Notes: generated by a model from the letters alone, not told the origin. A stretch of DNA of 64,000 nucleotides from an uncultured Oscillospiraceae bacterium (GCA_904396495.1 CAJFOJ010000032.1:151881-215880); one strand, 5' to 3'. Positions 8,405 to 15,875 are shown, counted from the stretch's first letter. Made by a program: numbers and translations.

Positions 8405-8734
8405 ATGGCAGATCGTTTTGATGAGGCAAACCTTTATACCTTGGTCGATGAAGAAGGAGTGGAGCAGACCTTTGAGATGTTGGATACCATGGAAGTGGAT
8501 GATAAACGGTATTTTGCGTTGATGCCGGTTTATGACGATCCTCAGGAGCAATTAGATTCCGACGGTGAACTGGTTATTCTCACTTCTGAAATGGTAAATG
8601 GCGAAGAAATGATGGCGTCTATCGACGATGATGACGAGTATGAGCGCATTGGAAACATGTTTATCGACCGCCTCAACGCTATTTTTGACGAAGAATACGA
8701 GGATGAGATGGAAGATCCTGATGTGGAAGAATAA
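8405..8734 (+). CDS. DUF1292 family protein (YrzB-like)
   Basis: 109 residues, very acidic, with the DUF1292 core: LYTLVDEEGVEQTFEMLDTM, then KRYFALMPVYDD and ELVILTSEM. A long Asp/Glu-rich tail ends in DPDVEE. In many Firmicutes this gene follows yrzL (ireB) and yqgF; here ireB is ~37 kb away at 45972, so the usual cluster is split. The function of the family is unknown. ATG at 8405 is preferred over GTG 8393 because a GGTGAT element sits at proper distance. Confidence 0.85.
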   Translation: MADRFDEANLYTLVDEEGVEQTFEMLDTMEVDDKRYFALMPVYDDPQEQLDSDGELVILTSEMVNGEEMMASIDDDDEYERIGNMFIDRLNAIFDEEYEDEMEDPDVEE

Positions 8735-8760
8735 ACCATCTACTTTTTAAAGGAAAAACC

Positions 8761-8789
8761 TTGATTTTTAGGAAGCTCTTTGGTATACT
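8761..8789 (+). promoter_or_regulatory. Promoter of the probable 6S RNA
   Basis: TTGATT (8761-8766), 17-base spacer, TATACT (8784-8789). It reads into a non-coding, highly structured region ending at a strong terminator (9036-9069). A weaker second pair (TTGTTC ... TATAAA, about 8813-8842) would start transcription nearer the core helix. Confidence 0.65.
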
Positions 8790-8795
8790 AATTGC

Positions 8796-9069
8796 AGACA
8801 AAGCTTTCTGCCTTGTTCGAGAATGTTACAGCATTTTATAAATCCAACACTTATATGAAGGGAATTCTGCTCCTGCCGTGGACTGCAGACCTCCCGGCCG
8901 GATATTTGTAGTCCGGTTGGACGAAGGGAGCGCGAAGCGTCGGGGGGAATACCCACCTGCTGAAAAGCGGGTTTATGTTGCTGTGCGACGGCAAGGTGGA
9001 GTGTTTTTAAAAGATCCTGCTTCAAAACAGGTGAAATCCCCCGCTTTATGAAGCGGGGGATGTTTTTTT
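8796..9069 (+). ncRNA. ssrS: Probable 6S RNA with terminator
   Basis: No ORF occupies this stretch. The core (~8846-9008) folds into one long interrupted hairpin: CTCC and TGCCGT near 8870-8878 pair with ACGGCA and GGAG near 8988-9000, and an internal helix of nine pairs lies at ~8903-8930. The 3' part, with ACCCACCTGCT, a GAAA loop, AGCGGGT and then the return strand, resembles the 3' half of known 6S RNAs. In Bacillus subtilis the 6S-1 gene bsrA sits immediately upstream of yrvM (tcdA), and tcdA follows here. 6S RNA binds the sigma-A holoenzyme as a promoter mimic. An 11-bp terminator hairpin plus T-run ends it at ~9069. The call rests on synteny and shape, not on a covariance search. Confidence 0.6.
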
Positions 9070-9118
9070 GTGGACGAGCTATTTTGATGGAAAAACCGAT
9101 TTAGAAAGGGGTAGAAGG

Positions 9119-9856
9119 ATGGAGGATTGGCTGGCGCGACAGAAGCTTCTGATCGGGGAGAGGGCTTGCCAAAAGTTGCAGCAGAGCAAAGTGGCGGTCA
9201 TTGGATTGGGCGGTGTGGGCGGCGCCTGTGTGGAAGCGCTCTGCCGCTGTGGGGTGGGAACCTTAGTTTTGGTCGACCATGATACCGTAGAGATGACAAA
9301 CCTAAACCGGCAGCTGATCGCCACTCAGAGCACGATGGGGCAATCGAAAACCGAAGCCTGTAAAAAGCGTGTACTGGACATCAATCCGGATTGCAACGTC
9401 ATTCCCCTCAATCTGTTTTACGGTGCGGATAATTGGGAGCAGGTATTTTGCTACAAACCAGATTATGTTATCGACTGTATTGATACAGTGACGGCGAAAC
9501 TTCATTTAGCGGTAACTTGCAGGGAGCAGCATATTCCTCTGCTTACTTGTCTTGGCACTGGGAATCGTCTGGACCCTTCCTGCTTTCGCATCGGGGATAT
9601 CGGGGAAACGGCCAAATCAGGCGGTGGATGCGGATTGGCGCGTGTGATGCGCCGGGAGTTAAAAAAACGTGGAATCATTGAGCAGCAGGTCTTATATTCG
9701 ACAGAGGCGGCGGTAAAGACTGTGGTTGCTGGCGATGAAACTGGTCGTTACGCTCCGGGGAGTATCTCGTTTTGTCCACCAGTAGCGGGATATATGTTGG
9801 CGGGAAAAGCAGTGAGGGATTTGATTGAATCTGAAACCAACATTTGTGTAGACTGA
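9119..9856 (+). CDS. tcdA: tRNA threonylcarbamoyladenosine dehydratase (TcdA/YrvM-like)
   Basis: 245 residues of the ThiF/E1-like adenylating fold. Residues ~22-60 carry KVAVIGLGGVGGACVEAL, the nucleotide-binding glycine loop, followed by LVDHDTVEMTNLNRQ with the conserved Asp and the Asn-Arg pair. The family uses ATP to cyclise t6A37 to ct6A in tRNAs reading ANN codons. The ATG at 9119 has AGAAAGGGG upstream; the frame extends to a TTG at 9068 that overlaps the 6S terminator and is unlikely. Placement right behind a probable 6S RNA gene matches Bacillus. The C-terminal part (GSISFCPPVAGYMLAGKAVRDL) fits the family. Confidence 0.9.
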   Translation: MEDWLARQKLLIGERACQKLQQSKVAVIGLGGVGGACVEALCRCGVGTLVLVDHDTVEMTNLNRQLIATQSTMGQSKTEACKKRVLDINPDCNVIPLNLFYGADNWEQVFCYKPDYVIDCIDTVTAKLHLAVTCREQHIPLLTCLGTGNRLDPSCFRIGDIGETAKSGGGCGLARVMRRELKKRGIIEQQVLYSTEAAVKTVVAGDETGRYAPGSISFCPPVAGYMLAGKAVRDLIESETNICVD

Positions 9857-10160
9857 TTTTTTCGACAAAATATACAGAGTGTCCATGATATTATATAGAA
9901 GCTTTCCATTCATTCTATTTTGGAGTGAAGTTGATTTTTGAAGATTAGTTTATATCTTGCTTCCAATTCTGTGACAGGTATCGGACAAGGCGGGAGAGAA
10001 TGCTTCATCAATAAAAAGCGTATGATTAAATAGGATAAGGAAGAAGCGGTGCAATTTTTCGCGCCGCTTCTTCCTGTTGGATATAATATTTTTTTCGGCA
10101 CAAAATAAAGGTATCTGTCAAAGTAACCATATCTATCATTTCCAATCAGGGGGAAAGCGG
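9857..10160 (+). other. Intergenic stretch with hairpin and possible short ORF
   Basis: About 300 bases without an established gene. A perfect 12-bp hairpin (arms 10038-10049 and 10064-10075, beginning AGGAAGAAG) lies in the middle but lacks an adjacent T-run. Upstream of it is a 31-codon TTG-started frame (9938-10033) behind GGAGTGAAG. I cannot assign either to a function. Confidence 0.4.
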
Positions 10161-10517
10161 ATGAAAAAGGGAAAAGGATATTTTTATTTTCTAGGTGCAG
10201 TAGCTGGCGTTCTCAACGGTTTGTTCGGCTCAGGTGGGGGAACAGTGGTTGTCCCTATGTTGCAAGGCGCGGATATTCAATCGAAAAAATGCCATGCTAC
10301 GTCTATTGCCATAATTTTGCCCCTCAGCTTTTTCAGCGCCCTATTTTTGATGAATGGACTGGATTTCAGCTGGGGTACCGCTTTCTCCTACCTCCCGCTG
10401 GGAATCGTAGGGGCAGTAATCGGGGCTTTTTTGCTCAAAAAGATTCCCAACGGGCTGCTTCGGAGAATTTTTGGCGGAATCATTATTTTTTCCGCAGTGC
10501 GGCTCTGGATGAAATAA
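10161..10517 (+). CDS. Half-size TauE/SafE family membrane protein, first of a pair
   Basis: 118 residues with about four membrane segments. The N-terminal GVLNGLFGSGGGTVVVPML is the glycine-rich signature of TauE/SafE (DUF81) permeases, which export sulfite or organosulfur anions or move related solutes. Full-length members have ~250 residues and two such repeats; this protein holds only one. ATG follows AGGGGGAAAG. The companion gene begins 24 bases downstream with the matching second repeat, so the two probably form one transporter as separate polypeptides. The substrate cannot be told from the sequence. Confidence 0.85.
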   Translation: MKKGKGYFYFLGAVAGVLNGLFGSGGGTVVVPMLQGADIQSKKCHATSIAIILPLSFFSALFLMNGLDFSWGTAFSYLPLGIVGAVIGAFLLKKIPNGLLRRIFGGIIIFSAVRLWMK

Positions 10518-10540
10518 CGGCAAAGAAAGGGGAGAAATGA

Positions 10541-10981
10541 TTGGACTGGTTGGTCATTGCTGTAGTATCACTGCTGTCGGGAATTACAGCGTCCATGGGA
10601 TTGGGCGGAGGATTTGTGCTGCTTATCTATCTGACCGCATTTGCGGGGATGCCACAGATGGAAGCTCAATGGGTAAACCTCATCTTTTTTTTGCCCATCG
10701 GCGCGTTGTCCCTTTGGCTGCATAAAAAAAATAACCTGATTGTGAAAGAAGCGATCTGGCCGGCTGTGTTCACCGGTATAGCAGGAGTGGCCGCCGGGGT
10801 GGCAGCGGCAAAATTTTTGGGAAACGAGCGCCTCACAAAGATTTTCGCGGTGTTTTTGTTGTTTATTGGATTGAAGGAACTGTTTTTTCAGGAAAAGAAA
10901 GAAAAAACTTTTTTTCAAACAGAAGTTCTGCAGCCTATTCCCCATCTGCTTTGTTCGGAACATCAGAAAAAGACAGATTAG
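10541..10981 (+). CDS. Half-size TauE/SafE family membrane protein, second of a pair
   Basis: 146 residues from a TTG start behind AAAGGGGAG (an ATG at 10537 lies out of frame). Residues ~1-120 form about four membrane segments with the repeat signature SGITASMGLGGGFVLLIYL; the last ~25 residues are polar. It is homologous to the other half of TauE/SafE carriers. Together with the preceding gene it makes up the usual ~260 residues. A weak GC hairpin follows at ~10984-11000. Confidence 0.83.
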   Translation: MDWLVIAVVSLLSGITASMGLGGGFVLLIYLTAFAGMPQMEAQWVNLIFFLPIGALSLWLHKKNNLIVKEAIWPAVFTGIAGVAAGVAAAKFLGNERLTKIFAVFLLFIGLKELFFQEKKEKTFFQTEVLQPIPHLLCSEHQKKTD

Positions 10982-11027
10982 CAGGGCCCTTGACGGGCGC
11001 TTTTGGAGACAATATAATGTTAATAGA

Positions 11028-11068
11028 ATTGTGAAAAAGAAAAACGCTTGGAAGCCAAGCTTCCAAGC
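11028..11068 (-). terminator. Rho-independent terminator, leftward, after LemA-like gene
   Basis: Perfect 9-bp stem (GCTTGGAAG at 11046-11054 with its complement at 11060-11068). On the minus strand it is followed by a T-rich tract. It lies just beyond the stop of the LemA-like gene. Confidence 0.85.
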
Positions 11069-11075
11069 ATCTTTG

Positions 11076-11564
11076 CTAACAGTCTGTTTGGAAAGGAGCC
11101 ACACTCTCATATCCCAGCAGGTTGCTGACTGGGAAAAACAGAGGGGACGCAATCAATTCATTAAAGTCTTCTGTCAAAACATTGTACCGGCTGACGGCGG
11201 AATCTAAGGCTTGTTGGCTGTTAATCATTTTAAGTTGGATTTCCTGATACCGGGTATCCTGAATGTTGAAGGTGTCTAAGGCATCTAATATCGCTTCGGT
11301 ATCGACAGACGAATCCTCGTTTGCCGGACTGCCGGCGGTTTTGTAGGAAATGGTTTCAGCGCTTTGCTGTGTGTATTCTAAATAATAATCCAGCAGAACG
11401 TTATCTGCTTCCTGACAGGCAATCTGTGCGTTTTGGATTCGGTCGGCAGCTAACTCCATCTGTTTTTCCAGGCTGTTGATTTGAAAATAATGATCTGCTG
11501 ACAAAATCCCGTAAACCGTCACCAAACAGACAATAAGGACAAATAGTATTGCGCGTTTTTTCAA
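11076..11564 (-). CDS. LemA-like membrane-anchored protein
   Basis: 162 residues from a TTG at 11564 preceded by GGAGG seven bases away. The frame runs further upstream but without a ribosome site. Residues 1-22 are a basic start plus one membrane segment (KKRAILFVLIVCLVTVYGIL); the rest is helical and would lie outside the cytoplasm. The C-terminus (SRYNVLTEDFNELIASPLFF followed by SNLLGY) matches the end of LemA proteins, where a YN...N motif precedes a Phe/Pro-rich tail. LemA proteins are of unclear function. It is short and divergent for the family, hence moderate confidence. Confidence 0.65.
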   Translation of the reverse strand: MKKRAILFVLIVCLVTVYGILSADHYFQINSLEKQMELAADRIQNAQIACQEADNVLLDYYLEYTQQSAETISYKTAGSPANEDSSVDTEAILDALDTFNIQDTRYQEIQLKMINSQQALDSAVSRYNVLTEDFNELIASPLFFPVSNLLGYESVAPFQTDC

Positions 11565-11712
11565 GGTATTACCTCCATCCTGCGCAACAAGGGATTCTTC
11601 TACGCATCTGGAAATTATATTACAAAATAAATAAAAAATCAAGAAAATTGGTATTACATATTAGTTACATTTTTTGTTACCTTTTTACATTGTGGTCTGA
11701 TAGGAGATTTTC

Positions 11713-13056
11713 ATGGACAATACATTTTATTCCTCCGGAATGACATTGTCACATTCCTTCCGGACGGGGCAGCTTCAAAGGTTGAAAACCGCGTTATTAA
11801 GCTATGAAGAAGAGTTTTATAGGGCGTTAAACGCCGACCTGGGAAAATCGCGGTTTGAGAGTTGGGAAACGGAAATTGGACCGGTGTTACAGGAGATTTC
11901 CTATGCGCAACGGCATTTAAAGAGTTGGATGAAACCAAAACGGGTGGCCACATCGATGCTCCACTACCCGTCCAGTGGGAGGATTTTTCCCGAGCCTTAT
12001 GGGACGGTGCTCATTCTCTCCCCTTGGAATTACCCGGTTCAGCTGACGTTAGCGCCGTTGGTGTCTGCAATAGCAGCGGGCAATTGCGCCGTGCTTTCTC
12101 TGCCCACAGCCAGCGCGAACACCTCCAAGGTGTTGGAAAGACTGGTCGCGGACGCTTTTTCAGAGGAGTACGTTCGCACATTTTCGGGGGATATTGAGAC
12201 AAATACAAGGTTATTAAAGGAACCTTTCGATTATATCTTTTTCACCGGAAGCCCGCGGGTTGGAAAAATTGTCATGGAAGCGGCGGCCAAAAACCTGACG
12301 CCGGTCACGTTGGAATTAGGCGGCAAAAGCCCGTGTATCGTCGATCAGACGGCGGACATCCCGCTGGCGGCGCGGCGCATCGTCTGGGGAAAATGCCTCA
12401 ACAGCGGGCAGACCTGCGTGGCGCCTGACTACATTTTGGCGGAGCAATCCATCAAAGAAAGGCTGTACACAGCGCTCAAAGAGGAGTATGGGAAGTTATA
12501 TGGGGAATGTCCTATACAAAATCCCGATTATCCAAAGATCATAAATGAGCAACACTTTGAGAGGCTTGTTTCGCTGCTGGAAGGACAGAAGATTCTAAGT
12601 GGGGGAGAATATGACCGGGGATTGCGTAAAATGGAGTTGACCATTTTGGATGCGCAGGATGTGGGCGCGCCGGTTATGGAAGAAGAAATATTCGGCCCGA
12701 TCCTGCCGGTAATTCCCTATAAAACCCTGGATGAGGTGAAGCAATTCGTCAACAGCCGCCCAAAGCCTTTGGGCCTATATCTTTTTACCCGTTCAAAGAA
12801 AACGGAACGGATGATTATGAGGGAAATCCCTTTTGGGGGCGGCTGTATAAACGACACCATTATCCATCTGGTGAATCACAACCTGCCGTTCGGCGGGGTG
12901 GGAAACAGCGGCATGGGCCGCTATCACGGCAAGTACGGGTTCGATACCTTCACCCATTACAAAGGAGTGCTGAAAAGGGGCAATTGGCTGGATGTGCCGG
13001 TGCGCTACCCACCCTATGGGGAAAAGGTGGAGTTATTGAAAAAAATGATGAAATGA
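11713..13056 (+). CDS. NAD(P)-dependent aldehyde dehydrogenase, class 3-like (YwdH family)
   Basis: 447 residues, the length of class 3 ALDHs without N-terminal extension. Visible are the cofactor loop FTGSPRVGKIVMEAA (~178), the general base Glu in LELGGKSPCIV (~205), the nucleophilic Cys in NSGQTCVAPDYIL (~239), the EEIFGPILPV motif (~330) and the C-terminal PFGGVGNSGMGRYHG. The enzyme oxidises fatty or aromatic aldehydes to acids; the exact substrate is unknown. ATG follows TAGGAG. Transcribed alone, with a terminator at 13057-13092. Divergent from the LemA-like gene across an AT-rich gap. Confidence 0.93.
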   Translation: MDNTFYSSGMTLSHSFRTGQLQRLKTALLSYEEEFYRALNADLGKSRFESWETEIGPVLQEISYAQRHLKSWMKPKRVATSMLHYPSSGRIFPEPYGTVLILSPWNYPVQLTLAPLVSAIAAGNCAVLSLPTASANTSKVLERLVADAFSEEYVRTFSGDIETNTRLLKEPFDYIFFTGSPRVGKIVMEAAAKNLTPVTLELGGKSPCIVDQTADIPLAARRIVWGKCLNSGQTCVAPDYILAEQSIKERLYTALKEEYGKLYGECPIQNPDYPKIINEQHFERLVSLLEGQKILSGGEYDRGLRKMELTILDAQDVGAPVMEEEIFGPILPVIPYKTLDEVKQFVNSRPKPLGLYLFTRSKKTERMIMREIPFGGGCINDTIIHLVNHNLPFGGVGNSGMGRYHGKYGFDTFTHYKGVLKRGNWLDVPVRYPPYGEKVELLKKMMK

Positions 13057-13092
13057 AAAAGCGTCCTGCCTTTGAAGGCAGGACGTTTTCTT
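13057..13092 (+). terminator. Rho-independent terminator after the aldehyde dehydrogenase gene
   Basis: Perfect 11-bp stem (CGTCCTGCCTT and complement) with a two-base gap, flanked by A residues on the left and GTTTTCTTTGCTTTT on the right. It can also stop leftward transcription of the DUF6809 gene. Confidence 0.85.
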
Positions 13093-13108
13093 TGCTTTTG
13101 GGGGCATT

Positions 13109-13396
13109 TTACTGAAATATCAGGTCCTCCCTGTCCATACAGCACTGGATGCCGATTAAAAGCCCCGTTTCAAACCCCTCGGTGTAGCGGAGTAAAACTT
13201 CTTCTCCGTTCAACAGCCCCCAGGAGTTTTGAAGCTCGAGAAAGAGCATTTTTTCCTTGCCGGTGAGCAGCTCGGTGAGCTCTCGCTCGTTTTCGCTAAT
13301 GGTGTCGAGGGCTTCCTGCATGGCGCTGTTCTGGATGTTGAAGTTTTCGTTGGGATTCAGGTTGCCGTAATAGAGCTCGTGGATGATGTTTTTCAT
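13109..13396 (-). CDS. DUF6809-like small protein
   Basis: 95 residues from ATG 13396, behind a GGAGG box. The N-terminus MKNIIHELYYGNLNPNE, an acidic helical middle (ALDTISENERELTELLTG) and the end GFETGLLIGIQCCMDREDL fit the DUF6809 group, small proteins common in Clostridia, often near HTH regulators and mobile DNA. Function unknown. It is divergently transcribed from an HTH gene with two palindromic operators in between, so the pair looks like a small autoregulated module. A 3' fragment of a second copy lies at 41723-41805. Confidence 0.75.
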   Translation of the reverse strand: MKNIIHELYYGNLNPNENFNIQNSAMQEALDTISENERELTELLTGKEKMLFLELQNSWGLLNGEEVLLRYTEGFETGLLIGIQCCMDREDLIFQ

Positions 13397-13411
13397 CAAA
13401 TTTTTCCTCCT

Positions 13412-13430
13412 TTGTCCTGTTACAGGACAA
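13412..13430. promoter_or_regulatory. Palindromic operator O1 between DUF6809 and HTH genes
   Basis: A perfect 9-1-9 palindrome, TTGTCCTGT T ACAGGACAA. It lies downstream of the leftward -10 box, in the 5' untranslated part of the DUF6809 gene, and matches a second, less perfect copy at 13461-13479 (shared TTGTC-N9-GACAA). The adjacent HTH protein is the obvious candidate binder (inference). Confidence 0.7.
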
Positions 13431-13445
13431 TAATTTTGTAATTGC

Positions 13446-13474
13446 ATTATATAATAATTGTTGTCTTATGTCAA
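13446..13474 (-). promoter_or_regulatory. Consensus promoter of the DUF6809 gene
   Basis: On the minus strand TTGACA (13469-13474) and TATAAT (13446-13451) with a 17-base spacer. The -35 box is inside operator O2 (13461-13479), so a bound repressor would block it. A rightward TATAAT (13450-13455) overlaps, suggesting the HTH gene starts from the same spot. Confidence 0.75.
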
Positions 13475-13479
13475 GACAA
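13461..13479. promoter_or_regulatory. Operator O2, imperfect copy of O1
   Basis: TTGTCTTAT G TCAAGACAA, the same TTGTC-N9-GACAA frame as O1 with two mismatches between arms. Its centre lies 49 bases from that of O1, and it covers the -35 element of the leftward promoter. Confidence 0.6.
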
Positions 13480-13494
13480 AAGGAGGAAGAATTT

Positions 13495-13734
13495 ATGGCA
13501 AGGATAATTGAAGGAAAAAATAGTAATATTGTGGGTCGAAATGTGAGAAAATTGAGAATTGCCAATGGCTTAAGTCAACAGGATTTGGCTGATAGACTAG
13601 AAGAGGAAGCTGTTTATATCTGCCGAGGTTCTATTTCTAGGTTGGAGGATCAGAAAAGAACGGTAACGGATATAGAATTAAAGGGACTTGCGAAAATATT
13701 GCAGGTGGATATTAACGTGCTTTTTGAAGATTGA
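13495..13734 (+). CDS. HTH (XRE family) transcriptional regulator, 79 aa
   Basis: 79 residues from ATG 13495, behind AAAGGAGGAAG; an upstream in-frame ATG at 13468 lies inside operator O2. Residues ~13-70 are a Cro/C1-type HTH: VGRNVRKLRIANGLSQQDLA, then a recognition region (YICRGSISRLEDQKR) and a helix ending in LQVDINVLFED. The sequence between LADRL and GSISR is a little longer than usual. Probably an autorepressor acting on the two palindromes upstream and on the divergent DUF6809 gene; this is inferred from position. Confidence 0.85.
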   Translation: MARIIEGKNSNIVGRNVRKLRIANGLSQQDLADRLEEEAVYICRGSISRLEDQKRTVTDIELKGLAKILQVDINVLFED

Positions 13735-13738
13735 TGTA

Positions 13739-13806
13739 GGGGACGACGCCCATGTCGTCCCTTAGTGTTTGGTGGGTTGGGGAGAATGTCAACACTTTCT
13801 CCCCAA
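13739..13806. repeat. Two consecutive hairpins between HTH genes
   Basis: First hairpin: GGGACGAC with GTCGTCCC around a six-base loop (~13739-13762). Second: TTGGGGAGAA with TTCTCCCCAA around a ten-base loop (~13777-13806). Neither has a clear T-run. They may act as weak terminators or attenuating structures ahead of the second HTH gene. Confidence 0.5.
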
Positions 13807-13838
13807 AATGTGTTATTTTTATACAAAGGAGGATAGGT

Positions 13839-14090
13839 ATGGATTATAGAGATAAATTTAGACTTTTAAGAAAAGGGAACGGTTTAGAGCAATATGACGT
13901 GGCTACAATTTGTGGTGTTTCCAATAAAACAGTCAGCCATTGGGAGACGCTCCGATATAACATGCCTATTTCTTGTATTGTAGATCTTTGTCGGTACTAT
14001 AAGGTATCTTCTGATTATATTTTAGGCTTAAAAGAAAACCCTCAATTGGATAAAAAGCTGTTTGAATTCGAAGACGGCTCCGGCGATTGA
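13839..14090 (+). CDS. HTH (XRE family) transcriptional regulator, 83 aa
   Basis: 83 residues from ATG 13839, behind AAAGGAGGATAGG. It is one Cro/C1-type HTH domain: FRLLRKGNGLEQYDVATICG, the recognition helix VSNKTVSHWETLRYNM, then VDLCRYYKVSSDYILGL, a very typical end for this group. The last ~20 residues are acidic. Targets are unknown. It is followed by a bidirectional terminator shared with the serpin gene. Confidence 0.87.
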   Translation: MDYRDKFRLLRKGNGLEQYDVATICGVSNKTVSHWETLRYNMPISCIVDLCRYYKVSSDYILGLKENPQLDKKLFEFEDGSGD

Positions 14091-14120
14091 CAGCCGGGGC
14101 CTTGTTTTTCAGAAAATACG

Positions 14121-14150
14121 AAAAAGCCGGGGCAAACGCTCCGGCTTTTT
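14121..14150. terminator. Bidirectional terminator between HTH and serpin genes
   Basis: AAAAAGCCGG (14121-14130) pairs with CCGGCTTTTT (14141-14150), giving T-runs on both strands. Confidence 0.88.
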
Positions 14151-14200
14151 CGCTCTCCTAATCTCCTATATCCCTCGGGGGCAACGAAATCATTCGTGGT

Positions 14201-15499
14201 TTAATCCTGAGTAGGGTCGTTGACAACGCCCATAAACATCACAACACCGTTGCGGTCGGTGATGGTGAAGATAAAGGGGCGGTCTAAGATGATTTCCGCC
14301 TGATCTACCGGCAAGCTGGAACCAGCCATGCCGATGTCGGTAAAGGCGGAGGCTTCGACGCCGTTTTCGTCAATGGCGACGTGGGTCTGCTGCTTGACTT
14401 CAGAAATAAAGAGGCCCTGGTCGGCAGAAATCCCGCTGAAATCGGCGGAGTCCTGGAAAGCCTTCTTGACGCCCAAATCCTTGAGGGTTTTACTCAGGTC
14501 GATATCGGTGTTGAAATTAAACTTTGGAACTTTAAAGGTAACCATGCCGCTTTTCTGTTCGCCGCCGTTTAACAGTTCAGATACTTTGTCGGCAGAAAGT
14601 AGCAGGTCGTCGGTGTCGACGCCTTCGTCCGGCAAAATAAAGGTCATGGCGCCGCCGTTTTTCAACCCCAAGGAGGTGGCGGTGTAATTTTTACCTTCCA
14701 CAAAGCCCTGAGAGCTGAAAACCTGGTTCATAAAATCGCACTGGACGGTAGAGCCATCGGCTTTATAGAAGGTGTCCTCTTGGGTATTGGCTTCGTCAAA
14801 TTTATTCACCCACTGGTCTTTAAAGTAGACAGTGTTAATAATCGACATGCAGAGGTCTTTGTCCACTTCCATTTTTGGGGCCAGTGTGCCGTTTGTGTTT
14901 TCCGCAATCCACTCTCCCATGAGCTCACCGGTTTTAGAGTCGGCAAAATCCACATTGAAGAGGGAGGCGTAAAATGAATCGGTAGCGGTATCCAGATAGT
15001 TCTGGTTAAAGGTCATATCGTCGCTGAGCCAAAGGGAGTTGGCGATCTTCAGCTTGCCCATATCGTTGTCCAGATACATCCGGCGGAACAAGTTGGCGTT
15101 TTGGGAAGTCAGATAGGAAACGCCCTTTCTGTTTTCAATGCCCAGCACTTCTAAAAGTTCCCGCTGCGTGCTGCCGTTAGAGCCCGCTGTCGCCATGGAT
15201 AGAGCCATATAGGCGCTGATAGGGGAGTAGGTGTAGTTTTCGGTCTGCCGCCTCAGCACTTTGGAGGAGGAACTCGCGGCAAATTCGTTGATCGAGTCGA
15301 TAAAGCTTTGATCCACCGGGTTGTTTTCCTGAACGTCGGCTTTTGCTTCATAGTCGTCATAGGCGATGGCAGCGGGATATTCCGGCGTCCCTACCTGTTC
15401 GGGGACAGGCACTTTATCTCCAGCGGAGAAAACCTGGCCAGCGGCTAGAGTAGCACATGCAAGGCACGCGATAATTGCAATCAATATTTTTTTTGTCAT
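14201..15499 (-). CDS. Secreted serpin (serine/cysteine protease inhibitor)
   Basis: 432 residues from ATG 15499, behind AAAGGATCG. An N-terminal signal peptide (TKKILIAIIACLACATLAAG) is followed by ~45 linker residues and a full serpin domain. Family motifs include SPISAYMALSMATAGS, NSLWLSDD, SIINTVYFKDQW and the C-terminal DRPFIFTITDRNGVVMFMG. The reactive-loop hinge ENGVEASAFT fits an inhibitory serpin (Gly at P15, small residues P12-P10). Counting from the hinge, P1-P1' falls at or next to GSS in MAGSSLP, a small residue as in elastase-directed inhibitors. Bacterial gut serpins of Bifidobacterium and Eubacterium siraeum inhibit host serine proteases; a similar role here is inference. Confidence 0.95.
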   Translation of the reverse strand: MTKKILIAIIACLACATLAAGQVFSAGDKVPVPEQVGTPEYPAAIAYDDYEAKADVQENNPVDQSFIDSINEFAASSSSKVLRRQTENYTYSPISAYMALSMATAGSNGSTQRELLEVLGIENRKGVSYLTSQNANLFRRMYLDNDMGKLKIANSLWLSDDMTFNQNYLDTATDSFYASLFNVDFADSKTGELMGEWIAENTNGTLAPKMEVDKDLCMSIINTVYFKDQWVNKFDEANTQEDTFYKADGSTVQCDFMNQVFSSQGFVEGKNYTATSLGLKNGGAMTFILPDEGVDTDDLLLSADKVSELLNGGEQKSGMVTFKVPKFNFNTDIDLSKTLKDLGVKKAFQDSADFSGISADQGLFISEVKQQTHVAIDENGVEASAFTDIGMAGSSLPVDQAEIILDRPFIFTITDRNGVVMFMGVVNDPTQD

Positions 15500-15875
15500 G
15501 GCAGTCGATCCTTTCTGAAGTTGTTTTAATAAAATTCGCAATAGAAAGAGAAACTTTCTCACTACTAAAAACCCACAAGCCTTAAAAAAGTGACAAGGGT
15601 TTATAAAATTTTCCAATTTTTATCAATACTCAGATTTCATTTTACTATTTTTTCCTTTTCTTATTCATAAAGTGTAAAAAACATTGCCATATGTTTCATG
15701 TACTAAAACATTTTGATGGATTTTAATTTTTTGACAAAAAATAGCGGCCGTTTTTAGCATTGGTACCTGAATCTGCCACAACGTAACAACTTTCACAAAA
15801 ATAATCATCTTTAGGAGATAAAGTATTTTGCTTCTTTGGTATATTATTCGTAAAAGGGAAAGAGGAGAGTTTATC
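15500..15875. other. AT-rich intergenic region upstream of serpin
   Basis: About 375 bases with no gene I can support. It should hold the leftward promoter of the serpin gene; no consensus pair is clear to me. Confidence 0.4.
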
